A stretch of DNA of 64,000 nt from Ischnura elegans. Taxonomy: Eukaryota; Arthropoda; Insecta; Odonata; Coenagrionidae. A model generated the notes under the pieces. It was not told the origin of the DNA. It saw only the letters and a program-made list of their open reading frames with translations, and searched no databases. Positions 1 through 11,599 of the stretch are shown here, piece after piece; within the stretch, counting starts at the first letter, position 1; each line of letters begins with the position of its first letter. The stretch is taken from assembly GCF_921293095.1 (NCBI RefSeq), contig NC_060254.1:8742001-8806000 (forward strand), read 5' to 3'. Position numbers and translations under genes: made by a program.

Positions 1-838
1 TAACTTATTTAAAAAACGATACCCTATACATCAAGAGTTCGAGGAGGAAGATTTTGGAAATTAGAATGCGTGCAACGGATGTGCTGAGGTCTCTCTATAA
101 AATGTCAGGACCCTTATTAGTGGCTCATTTCGTCTTCATCCTGGCTCTTTTTATGACAACTCTCTTCGCTCCCAAAGAGGCTCACAATTTATGGCACCCT
201 CCCCGTGAGTGTTGTTTGGTGAACATTGCGCACGCGCGAGAAACTTGACGCTTCTACGGTGTGGTGTTGGGCCTGGAATACTTCAGTGAAAGTTAAGTCG
301 CTTAGTTGAAATGCCACGAGTTAAATTTACAGCACGAGGAGACCTTAACAGCACTCCGTTCAGACTCCTGAAAACCTTAATTTCTCCTCTTATCATTTAG
401 CGGATGACGCATAAAACTATTTGCCTAAATTGACTGTTGATTTATAACAAGATTTAGACACATATCAAGCCATGTAACTTTCAGGGAAGGGTAGTTTTTG
501 ATAATTATTGGGTAATTATATAATTTACCTCAATAATAATGATTAAATTTATGGTGAAAATTAATTCCTCTGCATCTCTTGAATTCAGGTGAACCCTTAC
601 CACTGATCGTAATTGCATGTAATTTGCAATCAATTTTGTCGAGATGCATTACGCTTGAATTTGCTCAAATGTGTGACTCAATACTAGAATTTCTTTGGTG
701 GTTTTCCTGCCGATGGGTCAAATTTTTGTGAAGAATCGCCTATAAATGTATTTTTCACAATAAATAAATATAATTTTAATTACTTTCAAAAATGCGTTTC
801 CCTATGTTTTAAGTCCCTAATGTCATTTATGAAATGGG
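1..838. other. A+T-rich sequence, no gene recognised
   Basis: No open frame with a recognisable domain, no splice-supported exon and no repeat that I can match elsewhere in the window. The 64-codon forward frame at 54-248 has a hydrophobic middle but no homology I recognise and no supporting splice or promoter signals, so it is not called. Confidence 0.5.
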
Positions 839-913
839 GTGCGTGTTAGCCTAGTGGGTAGAACGCTCGGCTACTATCGGGGGGTTCCAGATTCGAATTC
901 TGGACGAAGAATT
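839..913 (+). repeat. tRNA-like SINE head
   Basis: The sequence TAGCCTAGTGG matches the RNA polymerase III A-box consensus exactly. About 40 bases later CCAGATTCGAATTCTGG forms a regular five-base-pair T-arm with a B-box-like loop. The acceptor stem cannot be closed, and the anticodon arm is poor. It is therefore read as the tRNA-derived 5' part of a SINE or a tRNA relic, not a working tRNA gene. The flank from 914 to about 1015 may be the SINE body, but I found no second copy of it here. Confidence 0.5.
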
Positions 914-1320
914 GCGCACAGCTCCAGAGGAAATCCTCAGAGTGCAAGATGGCCCAGGGAAAGGAAATGCGAACGAGAGAAATTCTCGCGCAAGTGGCAT
1001 ACCGATGGCTAAGTTCGAACAACAATTATCTCAAAAGTAGCAACTTTTAAGCAGAGCAACAGAAATGATTTATATTATTGATTGTACACTGAAATTAAAG
1101 ACCAAAAATTCATAAAACTATAAAAGAACCATACATTTGCATATAAAGAGTTGTTTTTTGTATGACTTTAATTTTTTAATATCATTACACTCTTTTTTTT
1201 AAAGCTACCTGTGTCAAACCGGCCAAATTGAGATACGTGTTGTAAGAACTTAGCCCTCCATATATATTAAATCCGTATCTTGGAGTGTATTGGGTCTTGA
1301 AAATATTGAAATGCAATTTT

Positions 1321-1360
1321 TGCCAACGTTTCAGGTTATTTTTGAACCTTCATCAGGGCT
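1321..1360 (-). ncRNA. hammerhead-ribozyme-like motif, best copy
   Basis: Read on the minus strand, the motif runs AGCC, CTGATGA, AGGTT, a 7-base loop, AACCT, GAAAC, GTT, GGCA. This gives the hammerhead core CUGAUGA, a five-pair stem II (AGGTT/AACCT), the invariant GAAA, and a GUU cleavage triplet. A three-pair stem I (GCC/GGC) closes the core. Stem III would be only two base pairs (A-C/G-U) with no loop, the minimal type I form described for Penelope-like retroelements, which is thought to act as a dimer. It is the only copy in the window whose stem II abuts both conserved boxes without an extra base. Activity is inferred, not shown. Confidence 0.55.
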
Positions 1361-2133
1361 TGAAATAAAAATTAATATAATTTTGAGATAAAACAAAATA
1401 AATAGCAATAACAATGCTGCAGAAATAATTTCTAGTATAATTAAATAAAAAAATTCAGTTGTAAATAAGCAAAGAGAAGAAACGACTTCTTTTAATGCAT
1501 GTGGCATATTTTGAAGTGAGCTCAAAATGAGCATATTCTACAAGTCATAAATAACCATGTAGCCGTGGATGTTTTTCAATGGCTCTCGAGTTTTTTTTAC
1601 CGATCTAAATATTCACCATATCTTTATTATAAGCTTACTTCTGTCAGCTTCAGCAAACTTGCCATTGCTATTGTAATGTGAGAGAAGGTGATTGACAGGT
1701 TGTTATCGATTCGTGTAGATGGGTTTAAATGCTAAATTTCGAATATGCACAGTAAATAATGTGCGAATTGGATTTTTCTGTCCTTACATTTTTATCCTAG
1801 CATTAGCGCTTTTCGAATGTCACTACTACATTTTAAGCTTGCATAAATTTTTGTCGCAATTTAAGTAAAAATAACATTTAAATGAATACGGGGCAACAAT
1901 CGGCGTGAATTACAGGAAAAATTGATGCTTTGAAAGTATTGAATTCACATTTCCACGCATAATTCACGCCTATATTGAATTTTATCACCCAAGTATATCA
2001 TAAAGTAGCAGATTGTGATCGAAAAAACCATTTTCCTCCAGGAACTGTAGATAACATAATCATTTATTTGAGACATTTTTTTTTCTATGATGATACATAA
2101 CTGAAGTAGATCAGGGGCAGGAGAAGAGTGGAG
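1361..2133. other. unassigned A+T-rich sequence
   Basis: No exon, tRNA-like box or inverted repeat stands out. The frames here are short and full of low-complexity residues. Confidence 0.4.
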
Positions 2134-2534
2134 TGGTGTGCTGAATAGAGTATAGGCTTCCCACGCCGCGGGCCCCGTTTCAAATCCTGGCAAGAATGAA
2201 GAAAGTTTTCCGAGATTGTTCGGTTCCTGCTTGAGTGCATTGCGGAGGGCACTTCTACTACAATACTACTTCCGTCGGAGCCGTCACGAGCAGACTAATG
2301 CCGAAGCCGAACGGTGGGTGAAAATGGCAAAAATGTTGGCCAAAACACCATTTCTTGTCTTTTTTCTATCGAACCAAAATCAGTTACCTATTCTAGAATG
2401 TCGAGCCACCCAATCAGTCATTTTTATTTTGGCTAAACCGGCGCGCCGCTTTTCTATCCACCCTTCCTATCCCAACCCTCTCCTCGTGGCGCTAATGACC
2501 TCAGTTGACGGTCACCCCTTCCGAGTACCATACC
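2134..2534 (+). repeat. SINE family 1 copy with an internal insertion
   Basis: The copy starts with a tRNA-like head (GCTTCCCAC followed by a B-box-like GTTTCAAATCC). It continues with the family 1 body (TGCTTGAGTGCATTG, then a block near TCCGTCGGAGCCGTCACGAG) and ends with the family tail (CACCCTTCC, GGCGCTAATGACCTCAG, ACCATACC). About 125 bases near 2309-2432 are absent from other copies and look like an insertion. Confidence 0.7.
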
Positions 2535-2636
2535 AAGAGCAAGGAGGGATAACTTGGCTAAAAGTCGGAAGTATTTTCTATTTGCCTCCTTCCGCGTATT
2601 CACGGGTGGAGCCGTCTTAATCCGATTTACCTACTC

Positions 2637-2850
2637 CGGAAATGAAGGCGAAAATATTTCGGAGCGAACGATATACTATATCGTCGTTGTCGGAGAGAAA
2701 TTGTTCCGTCACTGGTTTGGCCACATTCTCCTTACCCTCTTACTCCCCCCCTCCCTCTCTCTCTCTCGCCTTCTCGGCCAATGAGCTGCGCGGGACGCGG
2801 TCACTTTTCTCCTGACCACTTGCTACGTCTTGAAAAAGGTCTTTAGAGTA
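2637..2850 (+). repeat. local direct repeat, copy A
   Basis: Copy A shares with the stretch 3365-3650 an ordered series of blocks: GGAAATGAAGG, GTCGGAGAGAAA, TTCCGTC, then the long block CTTCTCGGCCAATGAGCTG, then TGAAAAAGG. Copy B carries roughly 90 extra bases in the middle. Both are in the same orientation about 730 bp apart. The repeat encodes nothing I recognise. Confidence 0.6.
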
Positions 2851-3364
2851 ATAAATGTCATTTCGCCTCTGTAAATGCAGCACCATTGTAAGGGTATTGA
2901 AACGTAAGCTCGCAAATAATTGGAGCTGTTCGGTTTCTTCTGTCAGAGTATTTTAACTATAAACTTTAATAAAGGAATAAATTCAAATATCTTGTACTTG
3001 TCTACAACTTTGTAACTACGTACACATGTTAGGACAAACTGTAAATCAAACAGGCTAACCGATGCTCATAGATTCTAAAAATTAAGTAAAAAATTCACTT
3101 TAATTGGCCATTTATAATAGCGCTGTAAAAAATACTATGCATTAATACTAGCAAAAAATTATACATGGTGTTAAAAACTGAACTAAGGAGCTTATTACTG
3201 TAAAGATTCCCAGTGGCTACGATATTCATTTGTTTTGCCCAAATATCACGCATTGAAACGAGGGAAAGGCATCCTCTATAGTTACGAAAACTTCGTTTTC
3301 TCTGTTCTCCGTGATTCCTTATCGCAATGAAGGGGGAATAAAAGGAGAAAATTTGAAACGATTT

Positions 3365-3650
3365 TTCCGGAAATGAAGGTGAAAAATTTTCGGATCGAGC
3401 GTTCTTTGTTTTCGGTGTCGGAGAGAAATCGTTCCGTCGTTGGCGTCGCTCTTCATTTCTTCCGACCAAGACAAGGGAACGCTTTTGAAGAACCTTGGAG
3501 TGTCTTGCGGACGTAATTCTCTCATTATTCACCCTCATTCCTCACTTCCTCCGCATCCTTCTCTCGTCTTCTCGGCCAATGAGCTGAGCGAGACCCTTCT
3601 TCTCGCGACCTCTGGCTGCATCGTGAAAAAGGCCTCTCCCTTCGAAGAGA
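3365..3650 (+). repeat. local direct repeat, copy B
   Basis: This is the partner of the repeat at 2637-2850 and is longer in the middle (about 3450-3530). The open frames across it, on both strands, come from its moderate G+C content and carry no known domain. It may be two insertions of one unnamed element or a degraded local duplication. Confidence 0.55.
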
Positions 3651-3865
3651 GCAGAGCCGCCGACATCTACAGGCCGGAGTATTCGAGTTTCCATTATTAT
3701 CCGCTTGAAGTTATTAGGCTTATTTTTGTGTTCGCCCTTCAGGTTAAAAAATTTTATTAGCAACACTCACGCACTGAAGAGTAGCGATTACTAAATTAAG
3801 CGAGTACAAAATCGATTACTTGATTCAACACTAAGAAGTAGAAAATACATTCTTTAAAAGTTTGG

Positions 3866-4070
3866 TTTGGTGGGTAGAGTGCTGGATTCCCACCCTGACG
3901 GTCTGAGTTCAAATCTTGGCGGTGGCGGGGATATTTTAAGAGGCTGCCCGATCCCTGCTTGAATGCTTTGTGAAAGGCACTTCAAGTGCAATACTCCGTC
4001 CGTTGGATAGGACGTTAAGCCGTGGTCCCCTTGGCGCCTTCCATTGAGAGCAGGATAACGCCGACGCTGC
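3866..4070 (+). repeat. SINE family 1, head and body
   Basis: The tRNA-like head is clear (GGTGGGTAGAGTGCTGGATT, then GAGTTCAAATCTTGGCGG). The conserved body follows (ACTCCGTCCGTTGGA, GACGTTAAGCCGTGGTCCCC, TTGGCGCCTT). The pyrimidine-rich tail found in longer copies is missing, so this copy is 3'-truncated. Confidence 0.8.
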
Positions 4071-4392
4071 GCTAGTTCTCTCATGTGCATTTTATAGCGT
4101 ATTTTTTAAATTGGATTATCGATTTTTTTGTCAGACGACATGAATTGAAGTGAATGTAGGAACCTCAGGTCGCACGTAACTGTGTTAAAGAAGCGTTTGA
4201 CCACGGAGTAGAACGTGAGATTCGCGGCTGGGAGATAAAAAGAGGACATGCCTGCAATTCTTTTGTCATACTTCTACGGAAAAAATTTCGTGCTTGAATC
4301 GTTCGCCGAAATTTCTTTCTTTATTTATCGGCATGCGTTTAAGAAGAGGCTGCACAAAGTACTTTTCACTTCACAACTAGCTTATACACGAC

Positions 4393-4704
4393 CAGGGGCG
4401 CAGCTAGGAATTAAGGCTGGGGGGGGGGGGGGGGGGGTTAGGTGCCGGGTTATGTGGGGGTATGGAAGGATACCCACCAAGGATAAGCGGCAGGTGCGAG
4501 ATTAATAAATTGCGGAATTTTAAGATACACGGTTCAAAATGGTGGATTTTACGGCTTCCTGAGGGATATTTTATTAATCCTTACACAATTATATTAGTTA
4601 TATCAATCCAATTACGTAAAATGGATTAAAAATAAAAATTTCTGTGAGCTCTGGGGGGGGGGGGGGTTTAATCCCCCAAACCTCCCCCCCCTCGCTGCGC
4701 CATG
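4393..4704. mobile_element. non-autonomous hAT-like element with poly-G blocks
   Basis: The left end CAGGGGCGCAGCTAGG and the right end CCTCGCTGCGCCATG are imperfect inverted repeats. Long G runs (about 18 near 4420 and about 12 near 4652) sit just inside the ends, as in the clearer element at 17084-17330. The flanking octamers (TACACGAC and TATCACAA) resemble each other only weakly, so the target duplication is uncertain. There is no transposase coding. Confidence 0.55.
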
Positions 4705-6945
4705 TATCACAAGCGATATGTATCACTGACTGTTTAAATATATCTTATATTTTATGTCCGAATTGCATGTGTAATATTTGTGGATACTTTGTACCTCATT
4801 AACTATGTTGCATTTTGCATGTAACATGACATTGGTTTTAACTCAATAGGTAATCGCAGGTTTTTACGCCCCCCCTTCTTGTGTGGGTGTTTTCCTGCTG
4901 TTGGTTTTTTCGCGGATGGATCCTTATCCTCATGCTATTTTCCCACAGACAGATATCTTTTTTCTTAAAATTAATTTTCACTTGTTTATCTTGTTTGACA
5001 TTTCACTGATAGTGTATATTGTATGTTTTTTGTATTGTAAACGTTTATTTGCCGTTTTTAAATATGTTTGCATTGACGCTATCGAGGGGTTAGGTGGAAG
5101 AGTTGTTAGTCTCAACCACGCCCGAAAAAAGATATCTTATTATTATCATTATTTTAATGGAACGCGTTACTCCCGTTCGATGGATACTATTTTGCCTTTA
5201 TTTGTAAAGCAATAATCGTTGAAACTTTTGGCCATCATCTTGAAATTTTAAAGGTACCTCTATTAAAGGTACCCCCCTTTTAAAAATTGACCGATATTAT
5301 TATTGTACCGATGAAGTAAATGAATCATAAATGTCATTCTTAGTGTATCTTCTTGAGCTTCCATGCTCACGGTTCAAGATGAACTCATGGAATTACTTCA
5401 TTTGTGGTATTATTTTGAAATCCTCCTGGTTCTCGCACGTTGTATTTAACCCCCTGGTAATTAATATTATAAAAGTGAATTAAAAATTACTGACAATTTT
5501 CCTCAAATAATTCATTTTCAATGCACGATGGGTTTCATAACATTTTGTATTATCTAAATATCCAAATAATAAATGATATCAAAGTATTTGTGGAATATTT
5601 CCTGCAAATTTTAAAGCTATTTGTTGTGATTTCGCCAAATTGAGCCTGAAACAGCACTATCTCATGATAATATTTCAAAGTTATACTTTACTCTATTTGA
5701 CTCTATTTGATTACCACCTTATAAATGCATTTACACGGATTAAAATCTGTGGTGGATGATTGTAATTGAAGTTCGCAATCTGGGGATATGCACTGTTTTC
5801 TTGGAAGGATCCTCCTGGTAAGATCGTATCGACGGTGGAATGTCAATGGAAATGTGGGCAGTAGATGGATTAATTCTCCTTTTGCCTCTCAAGGACGAAA
5901 TATTTTTGGTGCTTTTCATACCCGATATGGAAATATAATGGGGGTGTTAGGAGGCCGTGCCTCTTTCCGAAGTCTCACCATTCCATATAACGTTCGGTGT
6001 GTAAATTACTTGGAGCTGACCCTGAACGGCGCTTTTTCAAGGCCACGATGAGAAGAAGATGCCCCTGTGATACGCGTTTATTGTGAAAAAAAATCGTCGG
6101 CTACTTTTGATCCGTCGTGAACTTTGCCATTTACCGGGAGGGTAGCTGCCTCTCAATCTCTTTATTCCCCTGAATTATTTCCTTAATGTCTATAGTTTGT
6201 TTCGTGTCTAAAAAAGCCGATAATAAATGAGGAGCTGCTTATAAATTGCAAACATAATGTTTTAAGTACGATAAAAATTCAACTTTTAGAAGTTGCCTTA
6301 GAATCGTAGAAGAATTACTCATTTTTGTGTTTTTAATCTTGTTTTTATGGACTTACGTGGTTGTGAAAATTGCACGCTTTTACCCTAGTAGCGGTATTAG
6401 TATATTTATTTTTCAACCCAGGGATAGGAGGTTTACCTTGGTACGATTTAAGTGTGGTTTAAAATTGGACAACATTTTGACACCCTTTGCGTAACCCGGG
6501 GACCAGGTTTAGTTGTGAGTACAATGCATGCTTGCTTTGTGAAAATAAACGTTTGGCAACCCCAATTTTCGTCAGATAGCAATTTAAACAACAGGAAATT
6601 ATACTGCTATTTAGACGAAAATCGAGGTTTATCCAGATAGTGAAAACCGCTTTATTTAGGCGCCGGTTACGCACTAGACTCCTAGCGTTGCTGGCTACAA
6701 TTGACGACAGTTTGGTTACTTTCTTAAATGTATTTTATTATTTTTGAGTATTTATAAGGTTAAAATAACATAAATCCACCGACTGAGAATTTAATCGTGT
6801 TGTTAGGTGTTTAAACGAATATAACGCAAAGCCAGCTGAAATCTAACGTCATACGTATTAAATTTACGGTGAAAATGCAATGACTGATGGAATGGGGGAG
6901 ATTATTCAAGGATATCGTCTATCATCGATATTTCTGACGTCCACA
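4705..6945. other. unassigned sequence, no gene recognised
   Basis: The frames at 4883-5215 and 5788-6051 have no known domain, no biased composition and no splice support. There are short (ATT)n-like stretches near 5290. I see no tRNA-like boxes or terminal repeats. Confidence 0.4.
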
Positions 6946-6949
6946 AACC

Positions 6950-7240
6950 GAAGCCCTCAAAGCTTTATCCAACAGTTCCGTTAGAGCTTTTTAAAACTAC
7001 ACCGAATATTACCGACAGGGCACCAAGTGACTACCACTTGTTCTTGCAATTGACCGATGAGTTAGCCAAAGAACGTTTTCAAAATGGCAAGTGAAAAATT
7101 TCGTTCAGCGATGACTGTAATCAATGTCGTCGTTTAAATGTTTACTAGATAGGTTGGTCGATCTCATTGACTAATGTCTCTACAAACTTGAACACTTTAA
7201 AGGAAAAGTTGTTCAAGATATGTTCTTTCATGATTCGGTA
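6950..7240 (+). mobile_element. mariner transposase relic (3' part)
   Basis: One frame near 7016-7090 reads APSDYHLFLQLTDELAKERF, matching the mariner signature APSDYHLF and the conserved residues after it. The last catalytic acidic residue of the DDE/D triad of these transposases lies in this motif. Stops and frame changes interrupt it on both sides, directly after QNGK for example. Only the C-terminal third survives, so it is an old dead copy. Confidence 0.8.
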
Positions 7241-7259
7241 GAATTTACATAATAAAAAG

Positions 7260-9200
7260 TTGTTTTCTTTATTTATTTACGTCATTTACTCACTAGATAC
7301 GCTTCGGATAATGGCGTGTTACTGAAAACCCCTGAAAAGGGTTTTATATTTATTTAAATAGGCCGTTAGTTTAAGAATCACATATTAAGCAGGCTACGGA
7401 CCTTGGAAAAATGAAATATTCTGTCCATCTACAGCGTACTTGTGACTGGAAATAAAAAAATTATTGAAGGATTTTTGATTAAATGTTTTTTTCGAGCAGA
7501 AAATCATTGGTTATTTTGCTTCATCGTCAACGGTTGTCATTATCTACCGCCAACCCTGCCATTTAGGTTTAGTTGATCTTTGATCGTGAAGAATTTCTCA
7601 TTAGGGGGAATTCTAGGGGTTATGGGAGGCACAAGATCGCAGCCCTTGCAGTACTTTCCTGAAGAACTTAAGAGTGATGTTTGAGTATCGTTCAGCTAAA
7701 AAAAAAAACCCTTTGTCTAGCTATCTTAACTTAAAGTTTGGCCATCGGTGTCCATTTCATTTTTGTGTATTTTTCTCTGAGTCCATTGCTAAGTGCTAGG
7801 TGGATGGTGGTAGAATTATTTGTTTACTCCCTTCCTAGGTTACTCGTGGAAAAAAAATCTGCAAGTGACTTTGTGGTAAAGCATGCAAATAATTAGTTAA
7901 ATTTCACCTTGGATCTTAAAAAATAAAATAAAAATAAAAAAAAATTGTAGTCACCTACAGTTTTTGTAACAATCTTTTGTTAAAACCTCTAAATCGTTTT
8001 TTTTTCTTTGAACCGAATGAAAATTTAATGAAGTTCGACAGGGAATACGTACAACCTGACACACTCGCGGATTTAAGGTAATTTACCTCCAAATATGTGT
8101 GTAATACCACGGAGATAATTTATCGGATTCCAACCAAGTCTTAAGCGGTGAGATCCTTAGAGGAGGTCTCACAATGAAAGATCAGGTCAACCCGAAAGGT
8201 TAACAATATCATGAAAAACAATAGTATTGCCAACTGCACTGCCTAAAAGGGCATCTCGCTTATTAGAGTCGTTATTCTGTAGATAACGCGCGCAAATTAA
8301 GAGCGTGAATGGCAGTAGTTTCCAATTTTGATTCAGTCGCTCGGAAAATATGTCTCAAGTTTGGAAATATTTTCGTTGAGGCGAGGTTAAAGTCTCTTTA
8401 AACAATTTTTAACCCATCAAACTCTGAGAATGTCGTTGGAAACGGTAATACTTATCTTAAAAAGTTTTTTTGTAACTAATTACCGTTATACCTCCCGCAG
8501 AAATCCGAAAAACCCTTGGGTCTCCTCTAAAGGAAAGTGGGTAATGAAAAAGAAAGAGCCTATATAATTACAAACGCAATACGTCAAATTATGTAAAATA
8601 ACGTAATTCGTATAATAAAGAGTCTAATAATGTGCGATGAATCTGATTTTTCCGTGGTTTGTTCTCTAATGAAATTACACAAAAATATTCATACGCACTT
8701 GGGCCTTCAAAAAGAGAAATAAATTACTTGGACCTTAGCACTTCCACATGTTACCACGTGGGTTCTCCTTGTCGGTTGTTGCCATATGAACGTACTGTTG
8801 GGCACAGTGGCGGTATCTACGATTCGGTGCCAAACATAGGTAAGCCTCTTTTTCTCCAGTCACCTTCATTTATGCTGTCGTGGCTGGAATGCAGCAGGGA
8901 AGACTTTCCCAATGAGCGATGCACTTCTCCTCCATTGCGCGCTGTGTCAACCTTCCGATCTCCACGCCGAGCAAACAATTTATTCGCCGCAGCGTGTGCG
9001 TAACGGTCGCCGTCGCTTTCTGTTTTGCGACGCTTTGGCGAAGATTGCGTGCGCTCCGTGTCTTTGCTGCTTCCATTCCTTTTTATGATGGCCCTGATTC
9101 GCCAACGACGGTGATAATGGCCCCTTCCATCGCTAAGCGAACGGATTTTCACACCGAGATTCTTTTACCCGAGGACTTGAACGTGATCTTGTGGTGACAA
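7260..9200. other. unassigned sequence, no gene recognised
   Basis: The frames between 8659 and 9197 overlap on both strands in a stretch of raised G+C content and show no domain. A short hairpin-forming pair (GTGAGATCC and GGTCTCAC) lies near 8149-8174. Nothing else can be supported. Confidence 0.4.
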
Positions 9201-9864
9201 TAGGGTAGTTTCCTTCATCAAAGAAAACGAAAGGCATTGATTGCGATTCGCTATCCACCATTAGTGTATTCATAATATACAAATTATTTCGTTTTAGAAA
9301 TCCCAGTTTAGACGAATGGTAATGGTCAATTTTATCCGCATTTGAAAAAGGCCAGATTGGCGCCCATGCGATGCCACTCCACGTGACGTCACAAGGACCT
9401 AGTTTCTATACGAGTAGATTGGAGTTTTACATCGCCTGAGATTACCAATGCATACACGAGGCACAGAGCTCAGGGAAAAATCTCTTAATAATCACCTTTT
9501 AAAACTGCCTATGGTCGCAAAGTTTCTTTCGTTTCATAGGGTAATAATAATCCTTATTTCAGCCAAGCGCTACCTGCTAGCAGGGTACTCTGTTGCCTGC
9601 TAGCAGCCTGCATCGTATCAGCGCTCAAAGCCTCGCCCCAAGGTCACCTCACACGGCGACAGTGGGAACCAGAATGACGTCACACGGGGTTTTCCCATCA
9701 TTCCTACTTAGCCGTCGCGTTTTCGCGCGCTTGAAAATTTTCACTTTTCATTTAATCGCGAAAAATAGATATCGTCATTAAAAAATCTAAATGGGTGAAA
9801 TACGTACTCCAGGAGTAATAATCTTTCGATTTAGGCAATAAAAAAATAATAGGAAACCACCCAA
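9201..9864. mobile_element. terminal-inverted-repeat element, 665 bp
   Basis: The left end TAGGGTAGTTTCCT and the right end AGGAAACCACCCAA are inverted repeats with two mismatches. The interior holds two palindromic GACGTCAC motifs (near 9384 and 9673) and no transposase frame. The end sequence does not identify the superfamily, and no convincing target duplication was seen. Confidence 0.5.
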
Positions 9865-9944
9865 TTCGTAAAGACATTAAATAAAACTGACTTAATGTTG
9901 GCATCTTTTTCTAGGTCGTGGGTGGTTTTAAAACATTACTCATC

Positions 9945-10330
9945 TCTGCGGCTCCTTCAAAAAACTGGGACTTCAAATGCAGCGAACCTCGTAAAAACGA
10001 GCGTATGTGCGTTATTCGCTGGTCGTTATACCACTACGTTATACGTGTAGGACTACGTATAAGACTATTCTTTATAGCATTAATATAGGCTACGTATCCC
10101 TAGCTATAACTACCATAACAACAGCTAGGCTGTGAATAGTTTTTAAACTTTACCCATCTCTGAGGCTCTTTCAAAGTGCTTGCGTAGGCGGGGCTTAAAA
10201 TGCATTGAACCTCGTTAAAACGACGTCACAGCTGGTGCGACTCGCATTTGATGTCATTTTTACATCTCTTCCCCGTATCAATTTCGTGCGTGTCTCCATG
10301 GAGCCGAGCCTCGGAGTAGCGAATGGCATC
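9945..10330 (+). repeat. diverged copies of the 10.7-11.1 kb tandem unit
   Basis: The block 10175-10318 (GGCGGGGCTTAAAATGCATT, GAACCTCGTTAAAACGA, CTCCATGGAGCCGAGCCTC) is a diverged copy of the unit at 10689-10906. A shorter, more decayed piece (GCAGCGAACCTCGTAAAAAC) lies near 9980. Together with the two identical copies this makes four direct repeats within 1.2 kb. The open frames here follow the repeat and are not genes. Confidence 0.65.
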
Positions 10331-10688
10331 TCGCGAGCGTTGCTTATTTTCGTGTTGAGCGTTGCGCCATCCTCGAAGAAGGCGCCGTGGGTCCCGCTGG
10401 TGGATAGGAAGTGAAACGGAGAATCAGGGTCAGGGGTCAAACGTCGCTGCCTAGGCGTATCGTGGTGGTGGGGGGGGGGGGTGGGCTGAAGAAACCTCAT
10501 TCCTGTATCGGAGGAGCCCGCTGGTCCGGTCCTTGTTGTCTAACTGAGCGTTTCGACCGTAGATCAGTATGTGAAATTATGAGGATTATCCGTTTCCCAA
10601 TGGATGCGTGAAGCTGCTGAGGATGATGATTTTTTCAGTAAGTGGTTGCGTATGCAATAAAAGTTATGGCATTTTTTCACACAATTTA

Positions 10689-10906
10689 TTTAAGACTTGA
10701 ATAAATATTATTATTTATTAAATAATAATATTTAATAAATTAAATATTATTATTTAATATTAAAAGTGCTTAATTAGGCGGGGCTTAAAATGCATTGAAC
10801 CTCGTTAAAACGAGCGTTATAGCTAGTGGAAATCGCATTTGATGTCATTTTTACATCTCTTCCCCATATCAATTTCGTGCGCGTCTCCATGGAGCCGAGC
10901 CTCGGA
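10689..10906 (+). repeat. 218-bp tandem duplication, first copy
   Basis: This copy is identical by eye to 10916-11133, an offset of exactly 227 bp, with ten bases between the copies. The 5' part of the unit is an A+T palindrome-rich block (ATTATTATTTATTAAATAAT) and the 3' part is the unit seen at 10175-10318. Confidence 0.9.
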
Positions 10907-10915
10907 CTTTAATAA

Positions 10916-11133
10916 TTTAAGACTTGAATAAATATTATTATTTATTAAATAATAATATTTAATAAATTAAATATTATTATTTAATATTAAAAGTGCTTAA
11001 TTAGGCGGGGCTTAAAATGCATTGAACCTCGTTAAAACGAGCGTTATAGCTAGTGGAAATCGCATTTGATGTCATTTTTACATCTCTTCCCCATATCAAT
11101 TTCGTGCGCGTCTCCATGGAGCCGAGCCTCGGA
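10916..11133 (+). repeat. 218-bp tandem duplication, second copy
   Basis: This is the exact partner of 10689-10906. The lack of any visible difference means either a very recent duplication or an assembly duplication. Confidence 0.9.
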
Positions 11134-11304
11134 TCTCGGAGTATTGTTCTCGGAGTGAATTGTGTGCACTTATTCGTCATTGTGTGAAAAAGTACTATAA
11201 CTTTTTATTGTGTACAATGGATTTTCACAAAGTTAAGCCTGAAACAATAGAGTTAAAGTGGTTGCGTGATCACCAATCGAAGTATCGCGGGGAGCGTGTT
11301 TGCG

Positions 11305-11595
11305 TGGTGGCTAGAGAGTTGACTTCCCACCCTATGGGTCCGGATTCAAATCCTGACGGCGGCGGAGATATCTCAGAGACTGCCCCAACCGTGCTTGGGT
11401 GCCTTGCGGTGGGCACTTTAAGCCCATCATTCCGTCCGTCGGGTGGGACGTTGAGCCGTGGTCCCGTTGGCGCCTTTCGTTGAGAGCGTGCTAATGCCGA
11501 AGTCGCGTTTACCTCCAGCCTTCCTTCCCTTACCCTTACTTCATGGCGAAAGTGACCCAAGCTCTCAGTCGCCTCCTCCAAATACCATGCCATCC
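11305..11595 (+). repeat. SINE family 1, near full length
   Basis: The head GTGGCTAGAGAGTTGACTTC and the B-box-like GGATTCAAATCCTGACGGCG are followed by the body (TCCGTCCGTCGGGTGGGACG, GAGCCGTGGTCCC, TTGGCGCCTTTCG). The pyrimidine-rich tail (CCAGCCTTCCTTCCC, TCGCCTCCTCCAAATACCAT) completes the element. At about 290 bp it is a good reference copy for the family. Confidence 0.85.
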
Positions 11596-11599
11596 TACT

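Noticed and set aside
54..248. 64-codon frame with a hydrophobic segment and upstream purines
   Set aside because: A purine-rich stretch before ATG has no meaning in a eukaryotic context, and no exon signals flank the frame.
839..913. Functional tRNA gene
   Set aside because: The A-box and T-arm are good, but there is no closing acceptor stem and the anticodon arm is poor.
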